Assembly: GCA_003451975.1 (NCBI GenBank)
Contig: DMIX01000319.1
Coordinates: forward strand, 1 to 5,476
From: Propionibacteriaceae bacterium
GTDB lineage: Bacteria > Actinomycetota > Actinomycetes > Propionibacteriales > Propionibacteriaceae
Length of the DNA stretch: 5,476 nucleotides
Direction of reading: 5' to 3'
The notes under the pieces were generated by a model. It searched no databases. It saw only the letters and a list, made by a program, of their open reading frames with translations, and was not told the DNA's origin. A program made the translations under genes and the position numbers. Numbering within the stretch: the first letter of the stretch is position 1; the number at the start of each line of letters is the position of its first letter. Shown here piece after piece: positions 1-5,115 of the stretch.

Positions 1-452
1 GTCTCGAACAGTTCGGACATGCGATGGCGTTCGTCGTCGCTGAGTTCGCCCCAGGACAGAATGTGGATGCCGTGTTCTGCCATGGCCGGGCGAATATCTT
101 CGGCGAAGAGTCGGGTGACGTCGTCCACCAGTTCGCGGGTACGGGTGAGCAGGGTGTCCAGAAGCTCCCGCGGCATCAGACCGGAGTTCGACGGCACCGC
201 GACACCGGCGGCCATGCGGCGCTTGAGGCCGGCGACGCGCACCATGAAGAACTCGTCCAGATTGCTGCAGAAGATGGCCACGAACCGTGCCCGTTCCAGC
301 AGCGGGATGCGATTGGCGTCGCGGGCCAGATCGAGCACCCGCTCGTTGAAGGCCAGCCAGCTCAGTTCGCGATCGTTGTAGCGATCAGCGGGCAACTCGG
401 GCAGGTTCTGATCGGGTTCGGCGGTGCGCACCGGGCCGAAGGTGTCGGTCAT
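1..452 (-). CDS. ppk1: Polyphosphate kinase 1, N-terminal part (cut by window edge)
   Basis: PPK1 polymerises the terminal phosphate of ATP into inorganic polyphosphate, a phosphate and energy store that also acts in stress responses. Only the first 150 codons are in the window; the phosphotransfer histidine and phospholipase-D-like catalytic domains lie beyond the left edge. The visible part matches the family N-terminal domain: RELSWLAFNERVL at about residues 28-40, then PLLERARFVAIFCSNLDEFFMVRVAGL at about 50-76. Asn64 in SNLDEFF corresponds to the ATP-binding asparagine of the family. The start ATG (452-450) overlaps the mshD stop as ATGA, with an AGGAG five bases upstream of the ATG inside the end of mshD, so it is very likely translationally coupled to mshD. 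The first 20 or so residues are a variable leader before the conserved domain. Identification is secure; completeness cannot be judged. Confidence 0.95.
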   Translation of the reverse strand, partial: MTDTFGPVRTAEPDQNLPELPADRYNDRELSWLAFNERVLDLARDANRIPLLERARFVAIFCSNLDEFFMVRVAGLKRRMAAGVAVPSNSGLMPRELLDTLLTRTRELVDDVTRLFAEDIRPAMAEHGIHILSWGELSDDERHRMSELFE

Positions 453-1300
453 TCCTGCTCCTGAATCGGTATGTAGCGGACGTCACGATGGACGGTGACG
501 AAGCCCGCTCGCTCGTACATTCTTACCGCTGTTTGGTCGGCTGTATCGACATACAGCACAACCGTGGGCAAACCCTGGGTAGCCAGGTGAGACATTCCGG
601 CGGCCAGCAGTACCTTGCCATAACCCCGGCCCTGGGCTCGAGGGGCGACGGCGATGACGTAGACCTCGCCGGTGTGGGCGTCGACCTGCTTGGTCCAGTG
701 GAAGCCGACCATGCCGTCGGCGTCGAAGGCCAAGATGAGCCCCGCGGGGTCGAACCAGGGCTCGGCCAGGCGGGCGGCCAGCCCGGCTTGGTCGAGTTGA
801 CCTTGCTCGGGGTGGTGAGTAAAAGCAGCAGCGTTGAGAGCGAGCAGTTCGTCGGCGTCGGTAGCGGTGAAGGTTCGTAGTACAAGGTCGGGCGGGATGT
901 CGGCTTGGGGCAGGGCGGCGAGTGGCCGAGTCATCTTCAACAACCCACGCTCGGGGCGCAATCCGCGCGCCGCTGCGAACCCCTGTGCTGCGGGCAGATC
1001 TCCGAAGGCCCACAAGCCGACCGGAGGGCTGGATGGGAGTTGTCTCCAAAGCCCAGTGCCTATGCCCCTACGTCGATGCTCGGGGTGTACCACGAACTGT
1101 CCGGTGGCGAACCGCACGCTGTAGTTGAGGTAGCCGATGGCGACGTTGTTGTTGTTGAAGATCACGTGGCGGGCCGTTTGGTCGGTCAACGACCGGTAGG
1201 CCTCTTCGTTGAGTGGATCCACACCATCGTTGGCGCGGGCTTGGCGGGCGAGATCGCGAACCTGGCGGGCCTGGTCAGGGCTCAAGTCTTGAGTCCACAT
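449..1300 (-). CDS. mshD: Mycothiol synthase MshD (tandem GNAT acetyltransferase)
   Basis: MshD acetylates Cys-GlcN-Ins with acetyl-CoA in the last step of mycothiol synthesis, the main low-molecular-weight thiol of actinomycetes. The 283-residue product has two GNAT domains. The N-terminal one carries VVHPEHRRRGIG (70-81). The C-terminal, catalytic one has HPEQG (163-167), FDPAGLILAFD (183-193), GFHWTK (199-204) and the acetyl-CoA loop VAPRAQGRGYG (218-228). Glu212 (GEVYVIAV) and Tyr262 (RMYERAGF) align with the acid/base residues proposed for the M. tuberculosis enzyme (Glu234 and Tyr294, from memory). It is somewhat shorter than the roughly 310-residue mycobacterial and streptomycete proteins. 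I chose ATG 1300-1298 because a -10-like hexamer ends six bases before it and there is no Shine-Dalgarno, suggesting a leaderless mRNA. The gene overlaps ppk1 by ATGA and follows glnR on the same strand after 149 bases. A run of four Asn codons (AAC x4, residues 49-52) lies in domain 1. Confidence 0.96.
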   Translation of the reverse strand: MWTQDLSPDQARQVRDLARQARANDGVDPLNEEAYRSLTDQTARHVIFNNNNVAIGYLNYSVRFATGQFVVHPEHRRRGIGTGLWRQLPSSPPVGLWAFGDLPAAQGFAAARGLRPERGLLKMTRPLAALPQADIPPDLVLRTFTATDADELLALNAAAFTHHPEQGQLDQAGLAARLAEPWFDPAGLILAFDADGMVGFHWTKQVDAHTGEVYVIAVAPRAQGRGYGKVLLAAGMSHLATQGLPTVVLYVDTADQTAVRMYERAGFVTVHRDVRYIPIQEQE

Positions 1301-1312
1301 CAGGCAAGGCTA
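1301..1312 (-). promoter_or_regulatory. Putative leaderless promoter of mshD (-10 region)
   Basis: On the minus strand the hexamer TAGCCT (1312-1307) fits the actinobacterial -10 pattern TANNNT. It is followed by six bases and then the mshD ATG at 1300. That spacing puts transcription start on the A of the ATG. No Shine-Dalgarno is present and no convincing -35 is seen at 16-18 bases. Inferred from sequence only. Confidence 0.5.
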
Positions 1313-1347
1313 CGTCACCAGGGTGAGTAGCGGTGGGCAACTCATTT

Positions 1348-1371
1348 CGCTGAAACTCGGAAGGTTCAGCG
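1348..1371. repeat. Perfect 7-bp inverted repeat between glnR and mshD
   Basis: CGCTGAA (1348-1354) and TTCAGCG (1365-1371) are perfect inverted arms around a 10-base loop. It lies about 80 bases after the glnR stop and about 50 upstream of the mshD start. As RNA it could be a terminator or attenuating hairpin for glnR readthrough, but no U-tract follows on either strand. As DNA it could be an operator upstream of the mshD promoter. The role is undecided. Confidence 0.35.
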
Positions 1372-1449
1372 CTACGTGAAGGCGTATGGGACTGATGCAT
1401 GAGTAGGTGACATTATCGGCGCGCCGGGTGTCTAGTGACGAGGCCGTGT

Positions 1450-2127
1450 TTAGCGGCGTCCGATGCCGTCGGGGGAGAAGCGGTAGCCGACGTTGCGGAC
1501 GGTGCCGATGAGGGCTTCGTGTTCGGGGCCTAGTTTGGCGCGCAGGCGCCGGACGTGGACGTCGACAGTGCGGGTGCCGCCGTAGTAGTCGTAGCCCCAC
1601 ACATCGGCCAGCAGGTGTTCGCGGCTGAAGACCCGGCCAGGGTGTTGCACCAGGTATTTCAGTAGTTCGAACTCGGTGTAGGTCAAATCGAGGGGTTCGC
1701 CCTCCAACACGACGGAGTAGGCGGCGTCATCGATCACGATGCCACCGGCAGAGATCAGGCCGTCGCTGGCTGCCGAGGTTGCTAGCAGGCGAATGCGGGC
1801 TTCGAACTCAGCCGGTCCGGCGGTGTCGAGCACCACATCGGACAGGCCCCAATCGGCAGCCACCGCAGCCAAGCCGCTTTCGGTCAGCACCAACAACAGC
1901 GGCACGGTCGATCCCGAGGACTGAAAGAGCCGCGCCATCATGCGTGCTCCGGCCAAATCACCGCGGCCGTCCAGCACCACCACATCGCAGCGGGCCGACT
2001 CGGTCAAAGCCTGGGTATCGGCCGCAACGCCCACGATGTCATGGGACAGCAGCGCCAAAACCGGTAGTGAGCGCTCTGCGGGCGTGCCATTGGCTATCTC
2101 GTTGCTGACCAGCAGCAGTTGTGCCAT
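1450..2127 (-). CDS. glnR: GlnR-type OmpR-family nitrogen regulator
   Basis: GlnR is the global nitrogen regulator of many actinomycetes, controlling glutamine synthetase, ammonium transport and nitrate/nitrite assimilation. It is an orphan response regulator with no partner kinase; none is encoded nearby. The product is 225 residues. The atypical receiver is at about 1-115, with Asp53 in VVVLDGRGDL at the usual phosphorylation position; the lysine expected near the DTAGPAEFEARIR segment (101-113) is absent, as in known GlnR. The winged-helix DNA-binding domain is at about 130-218, with DLTYTEFELLKYLVQHPGRVF (147-167) and recognition helix TRTVDVHVRRLRAKLG (185-200), almost as in Streptomyces GlnR. 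The protein ends a few residues after the last wing, without the long charged tail of the Streptomyces protein. The start ATG (2127-2125) has AGGAGG four bases upstream. Placement next to mshD matches other actinobacteria. A different OmpR-family regulator is unlikely given the GlnR-specific receiver sequence. Confidence 0.93.
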   Translation of the reverse strand: MAQLLLVSNEIANGTPAERSLPVLALLSHDIVGVAADTQALTESARCDVVVLDGRGDLAGARMMARLFQSSGSTVPLLLVLTESGLAAVAADWGLSDVVLDTAGPAEFEARIRLLATSAASDGLISAGGIVIDDAAYSVVLEGEPLDLTYTEFELLKYLVQHPGRVFSREHLLADVWGYDYYGGTRTVDVHVRRLRAKLGPEHEALIGTVRNVGYRFSPDGIGRR

Positions 2128-2155
2128 TCGCCCTCCTGAGTGCGCTGTGAAGCAA

Positions 2156-2161
2156 ACTTTA
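2156..2161 (-). promoter_or_regulatory. Possible -10 element of glnR
   Basis: TAAAGT on the minus strand (2161-2156) fits TANNNT and would start an mRNA near 2149, leaving a 5' leader of about 22 bases that contains the AGGAGG of glnR. It sits inside an inverted repeat, CTGAGT (2136-2141) and ACTCAG (2165-2170), separated by 23 bases. No -35 is recognisable. Weak evidence; glnR could also be read through from dtd. Confidence 0.3.
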
Positions 2162-2206
2162 GTGACTCAGCGGCCATTCGCCCTATTCGTGTTCCAGGTT
2201 GAGCAA

Positions 2207-2638
2207 TCACTCATCGAGGTCGAGCAGGATCGTCATAGGCCCATGGTTGACCATTTCAACGTCCATCATGGCCCCGAAACGCCCGGTTTCAACCTGTGCT
2301 CCCAGTTCGGACAGCGCCGCGACAAAGGCGTCCACCAGAGGTTCTCCAGCGCTGGCCGGGGCCGCCTTCGACCACGACGGACGCCGACCTTTGCGAGTAT
2401 CGGCGTACAGCGTGAATTGGCTCACCACCAGGATGGGGGCCTGTACATCGGCACACGACAGTTCGCCGTCCAAAATACGTAGCTGCCAGATTTTGATGGC
2501 CAAAGCGGTGGCGATCTCGACGGTGTCGGTGTGGGCCACGCCGAGCAGGATCAACAATCCTGGCGAATCGATGGCGCCCACGACCTCGTCATCGACCCGC
2601 ACTCGGGCCTGGGTGACTCGTTGGACGACTGCACGCAT
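2207..2638 (-). CDS. dtd: D-aminoacyl-tRNA deacylase
   Basis: DTD is a cytoplasmic homodimer that hydrolyses D-amino acids (and glycine) mischarged onto tRNA, a chirality-proofreading step in translation. The 143-residue product has the normal family length and a typical N-terminus ([13 protein letters not shown]). It has KIWQLRIL (49-56), the first signature SQFTLYAD (73-80), TRKGRRPSW (81-89), and the second signature NHGPMT (131-136), whose Gly-Pro pair forms the cross-subunit Gly-cisPro specificity element. The usual form of the last motif is NxGPVT, so Met replaces Val after the Pro. The start ATG (2638-2636) has no Shine-Dalgarno; TTCATT six bases upstream is a poor -10 match, so a leaderless start is possible but less clear than for other genes here. 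glnR follows 79 bases downstream on the same strand. The gene is divergent from the small ORF/nitrobindin/ygfZ set. Confidence 0.97.
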   Translation of the reverse strand: MRAVVQRVTQARVRVDDEVVGAIDSPGLLILLGVAHTDTVEIATALAIKIWQLRILDGELSCADVQAPILVVSQFTLYADTRKGRRPSWSKAAPASAGEPLVDAFVAALSELGAQVETGRFGAMMDVEMVNHGPMTILLDLDE

Positions 2639-2678
2639 GGGTCAATGAAAGCAGTCCGGCTCGTGGGCGGTTTGTTCG

Positions 2679-2700
2679 GTGAGTGGACGTCCTCACTCAC
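2679..2700. repeat. 7-bp inverted repeat in the divergent dtd promoter region
   Basis: GTGAGTG (2679-2685) and CACTCAC (2694-2700) are perfect inverted arms around an 8-base spacer that begins with the palindrome GACGTC. The element lies 41-62 bases upstream of the dtd start and 56-77 bases upstream of the proposed transcription start of the small membrane ORF, so it is a candidate operator for either gene. No regulator can be named. Confidence 0.4.
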
Positions 2701-2743
2701 TGGCTCACCGGCAGCGACGGAATGTTCGGCAACTCGAGCCGGT

Positions 2744-2755
2744 TATGCTGCACGA
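2744..2755 (+). promoter_or_regulatory. Putative leaderless promoter of the small ORF / nitrobindin-like / ygfZ operon
   Basis: TATGCT (2744-2749) is a good -10 match. Six bases follow, then GTG at 2756, so transcription would begin at or next to the start codon. There is no clear -35 at 16-18 bases and no Shine-Dalgarno before the GTG. This is the only strong promoter-like element upstream of the three plus-strand genes. Confidence 0.55.
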
Positions 2756-2875
2756 GTGCCTCTTCTGCTCCCGCTTTCGATCACCGGTGTGGTGTTGATC
2801 ACGGCCTGCGGGGTCGTGATCGTCGCTGCCATCGCGGGCATCTGGGCGCTGCTGAGAACCAAACGAGGAGACTGA
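2756..2875 (+). CDS. Small single-helix membrane protein, function unknown
   Basis: This is a 39-residue ORF with a GTG start. It is almost wholly hydrophobic from residue 2 to 33, including GVVLITACGVVIVAAIAGIW (11-30), followed by a short basic tail (RTKRGD). This predicts one membrane helix with the C-terminus probably inside the cell. The start is chosen because a TATGCT -10 ends six bases upstream, giving a leaderless mRNA; the reading frame is open further upstream, but those codons would lie in the promoter and look non-coding. The stop (TGA 2873-2875) is 4 bases before the next gene, and that gene's GAGGAG lies inside this ORF, so translation of the two is probably linked. ITAC resembles a lipobox, but there is no charged n-region before it and the helix continues past it, so a plain membrane anchor is more likely. 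I recognise no family. It may be a true small protein or a coupling leader peptide. Confidence 0.55.
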   Translation: MPLLLPLSITGVVLITACGVVIVAAIAGIWALLRTKRGD

Positions 2876-2879
2876 TCCC

Positions 2880-3377
2880 ATGGCCTTCGAAATCCCGGCC
2901 GACCTGAACCCGGCACTGGTGGGCCTAGCGTGGCTACGCGGACGCTGGGAAGGCACCGGCTACCGCGAATGGCCCGGTGAGGAAAAGACCAGCTACGCCA
3001 TTCAGATCGATTTCGCCGACAACGGCGAGGATTATCTGCACTATCTCGCCCAAGCGTTCCTCACCGACGCCGAGGGGGCACCGGAGCGTCCGCTGTTCAT
3101 GGAGACCGGCTTCTGGCGTCCGCTGGCCGACGGCACCGTGGACGTCATGATGACCTCCCCCGACGGCTATGCCGAAATCTGGTTCGGCAAGCTGCAGCCT
3201 GGCCGGCTGGACCTCATCACCGACGCGGTGGCGCGCACCCGTGACGCGAAAGTCGCCTACACCGCTGGACGCCGGCTCTACGGCACCGTGGACGGCAAGC
3301 TGATGTTCTCCTTCGATCGGGCCACTGAAACCGAAGAACTACAGCCCTATGTCTGGGCAACTCTGGAACGCCGATGA
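2880..3377 (+). CDS. Nitrobindin-like (FABP-like) beta-barrel protein without the heme histidine
   Basis: This 165-residue protein belongs to the nitrobindin / DUF1794 fatty-acid-binding-like barrel family, whose heme-binding members bind NO and isomerise peroxynitrite. Family marks are the N-terminal GRWEGTG (21-27, GxWxGxG pattern), METGFWRP (74-81), the GYAEIWFGKL strand (96-105) and the closing LQPYVWATLERR (154-165). In M. tuberculosis nitrobindin the proximal heme ligand is a histidine in the C-terminal LQDHLAAVLHR segment (from memory). Here the aligned position is Tyr157 and the second His is Glu163, so heme binding through that ligand is not expected; this matches the 'ferric nitrobindin-like' group, whose ligand and role are unknown. 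The start ATG has GAGGAG nine bases upstream, inside the small membrane ORF. The stop overlaps the ygfZ start as ATGA, so a joint operon is clear. No signal peptide; cytoplasmic. Confidence 0.92.
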   Translation: MAFEIPADLNPALVGLAWLRGRWEGTGYREWPGEEKTSYAIQIDFADNGEDYLHYLAQAFLTDAEGAPERPLFMETGFWRPLADGTVDVMMTSPDGYAEIWFGKLQPGRLDLITDAVARTRDAKVAYTAGRRLYGTVDGKLMFSFDRATETEELQPYVWATLERR

Positions 3378-4291
3378 CGGTTCTGGTCGAGAGCGGCGTC
3401 GACGCCGGTGCCGTGTGGCATTACGGCGATCCCTTCGGTGAGCAGAAGGCGCTGGCCGCTGGCCTGGCCGGAGTCGATCTGTCGCACCGCCCGGTGTTCA
3501 CCATCGCCGGGCCGGATCGATTGAGCTGGCTGCACGCCATCACCAGCGCCGATTTCGCCCATCTGACGCCGGGAATGCCGCTGAATGCCTACATCTTGAA
3601 TCCGCAGGCGCACCTGCAGCATGGCTTCGCCGCCACCGACGACGGTGAACGGTTGTGGTGCCACACCGAGCCCGGACGTGCCGAGGCACTGCTGGCCTGG
3701 CTACGTAAAATGGTCTTCGCCGCCAAAGTCGAGATCAGTGAGCCGCTGGCCGACTCCGTTGTGGCGATGCCCCCCGGTGGTGTCCCGCAGGTGGTTCCCG
3801 CCGCCGACGCTGAGGCGCTGCTGGGCGAGATCCGCGCCGGCACCTGGGCGGCGGAGGCGATGCGCATTGCCTCCGGGTTGCCGAGGATCTTCCTCGATAC
3901 CGATGAGCGCACCATGCCCAACGAACTGGCCAATCCCGACGGCGATGCGCTGGGTCCGGCGGTGCACCTGAACAAGGGCTGTTACCCCGGTCAGGAGGCG
4001 GTGGCACGCACCTTCAACATGGGACGCCCACCCCGACGCCTCACCGTGCTGCACCTCGACGGAAGCGCCGACCAACTGCCGCCCGTCGGCGCCGACGTGA
4101 CCACTGTCGACGGCGAGGTCGTCGGCCGCATGGGCACCTCGGATCGACATTACGAGTGGGGCCCCATCGGGTTGGCTCTGCTGAAGCGCACTGTCGAAGT
4201 CGAGGCGCCCCTCGGAGTGGACGGCATTGCGGCCGCACAGCAGGTGCTGGTCGATCCCGAGGTGGGTCGCCACTTCCGCGCCGCGAAATAG
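3374..4291 (+). CDS. ygfZ: YgfZ-family folate-binding protein (GcvT-like)
   Basis: YgfZ proteins are relatives of the glycine-cleavage T protein that bind tetrahydrofolate and help build or repair certain Fe-S clusters, for example in radical-SAM tRNA-modifying enzymes in E. coli. The 305-residue product has the family hallmark KGCYPGQE (201-208), with the functionally important Cys203. Before it comes the region RIASGLPRIFLDTDERTMPNEL (164-185), and after it ARTFNMGRPPRRL (211-223). The N-terminal half has the GcvT-like segment RPVFTIAGPDRLSWLHAITSADF (39-61), and the C-terminal part (about 222-305) is the small beta-barrel domain. The ATG is at 3374 and overlaps the upstream stop (ATGA); there is only a weak GGAA upstream, so it probably relies on coupling. 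It ends 7 bases before the stop of the convergent gene. Pairing with a nitrobindin-like gene is, as far as I recall, also seen in other actinobacteria. A true GcvT is excluded by the YgfZ motif and shorter length. Confidence 0.94.
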   Translation: MTVLVESGVDAGAVWHYGDPFGEQKALAAGLAGVDLSHRPVFTIAGPDRLSWLHAITSADFAHLTPGMPLNAYILNPQAHLQHGFAATDDGERLWCHTEPGRAEALLAWLRKMVFAAKVEISEPLADSVVAMPPGGVPQVVPAADAEALLGEIRAGTWAAEAMRIASGLPRIFLDTDERTMPNELANPDGDALGPAVHLNKGCYPGQEAVARTFNMGRPPRRLTVLHLDGSADQLPPVGADVTTVDGEVVGRMGTSDRHYEWGPIGLALLKRTVEVEAPLGVDGIAAAQQVLVDPEVGRHFRAAK

Positions 4292-4298
4292 CCCCCGC

Positions 4299-5054
4299 TC
4301 ATTGCGGATTCAGGCACGCCACGAGATAGACCGTCCCGGCGAGGATCGATCCCACCTCCGGCTGCGGATGCTCGACGCCGTCCAAGCAGACCTCTGCCTC
4401 GAATCCAACCGTACGCACCCGTGCCACCCGGTAGGGCTGACCGGTGAGCGAGTTGTGGCCGGTTCGCGCCGCCAGGACCTCGCCGCACAGTAAAGCGTGG
4501 GCGCCCTGCTCGGGGTCGAAAACCCCGTAGGAGATGAACGACTCCGAGCTCACCCGCGGTGGCCAGGTCCACCCTTGTTCCACATATTCCTCGGGCGCTT
4601 CGCTGTCGGGGTCGCCGAGAATACTGGCTGGCGAACTGCCGAAGGCTGCTGCGTCGGCGTAGGCCTCCATTGCCACGCCCAACGCGACCAGTGAGGTTGG
4701 CCCGCCAACAGTCTGGGTCGGGTCGAGCAGTGCGGCGTGTTCGATATCGGCGGCCAACGCGGTGATCTGTTCGCCGTCGGCGTCGACCACCGCTGCTGCC
4801 CACACCTCGTCACGCTGGTGCGCTAGTTCGGCGAGGATCGCGCCGGCCTCGCAGGCCAGCGACGGAGTCACCGCCACCACCAGATCATCTTTGACGGTGA
4901 AGGTGAGTCGCGCACCATCGGCGTCCTGCCACTGGGTGAGGTAGACATCGTCGCGCGCGTCAACCACGGCGTTGTGTTCGTGAGCGCGAATCAGCAGGGC
5001 GTGGTAGGCGTCGGTGTCACTACCCAGCCCGATGCAGGCCAGATTGGAACTCAT
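4299..5054 (-). CDS. Uncharacterised 251-residue actinobacterial protein
   Basis: I do not recognise a family. Codon use is like its neighbours, and the frame is open for the full length. The protein is acidic, has one lysine (Lys55) against many Arg, Asp and Glu, and has five cysteines (7, 68, 190, 223, 247). No signal peptide or membrane helix is apparent. The first ~130 residues alternate alpha and beta; a proline/acid-rich linker (about 148-168, DPDSEAPEEYVEQGWTWPP) leads to a probable all-beta C-terminal part (about 172-248). The frame stays open upstream to 5375, but ATG 5054-5052 is preferred because TATCCT ends six bases before it (leaderless pattern), and the codons further upstream lie in the promoter and then oppose the amidase gene. 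An alternative start at 5153 would add 33 residues and run through both promoter palindromes. It is divergent from the amidase and convergent with ygfZ. Gene reality is likely; function unknown. Confidence 0.8.
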   Translation of the reverse strand: MSSNLACIGLGSDTDAYHALLIRAHEHNAVVDARDDVYLTQWQDADGARLTFTVKDDLVVAVTPSLACEAGAILAELAHQRDEVWAAAVVDADGEQITALAADIEHAALLDPTQTVGGPTSLVALGVAMEAYADAAAFGSSPASILGDPDSEAPEEYVEQGWTWPPRVSSESFISYGVFDPEQGAHALLCGEVLAARTGHNSLTGQPYRVARVRTVGFEAEVCLDGVEHPQPEVGSILAGTVYLVACLNPQ

Positions 5055-5066
5055 GCAGGGAGGATA
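5055..5066 (-). promoter_or_regulatory. Putative leaderless promoter of the uncharacterised gene
   Basis: On the minus strand TATCCT (5066-5061) is a good -10 match, followed by six bases and the ATG at 5054. No Shine-Dalgarno reads toward this gene (the AGGGAGG here is on the opposite strand). No clear -35 is seen. Confidence 0.5.
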
Positions 5067-5077
5067 GGACACCCTGC
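5055..5077. repeat. Inverted repeat flanking the -10 box (candidate operator)
   Basis: GCAGGG (5055-5060) and CCCTGC (5072-5077) are perfect inverted arms with an 11-base spacer that begins with the -10 box (5061-5066). One arm fills the space between the -10 and the start codon and the other lies just upstream of the -10. A protein bound here would block RNA polymerase on the minus-strand gene. The regulator is unknown. Confidence 0.42.
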
Positions 5078-5115
5078 GCACGCTCCGCGAGGAAATCGGC
5101 ACAGGGAGAGATTCT

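Noticed and set aside
24..464. Long plus-strand open frame opposite ppk1
   Set aside because: It is antisense to a clear PPK1 N-terminus. Open antisense frames are expected in GC-rich DNA, and its product is low-complexity with no known motif.
488..1330. Plus-strand open frames opposite mshD
   Set aside because: They are antisense shadows of a well-conserved MshD and have no promoter or Shine-Dalgarno of their own.
2141..2170. GlnR self-binding site upstream of glnR
   Set aside because: A GTCAC half-site is visible on the minus strand, but the second half does not match the known GlnR box at the required spacing.
1940..2482. Plus-strand 180-residue frame across glnR and dtd
   Set aside because: It crosses two conserved genes and their intergenic region in antisense, so it is not credible as a gene.
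2756..2812. Lipoprotein signal (ITAC lipobox) in the small membrane ORF
   Set aside because: No positively charged n-region precedes it, and hydrophobic residues continue well past the Cys into a basic tail, which fits a membrane helix better.
3701..4273. Minus-strand 190-residue frame opposite ygfZ
   Set aside because: It lies antisense to the conserved YgfZ motif region. It is His/Gly-rich as expected for a reverse shadow, with no start signal.
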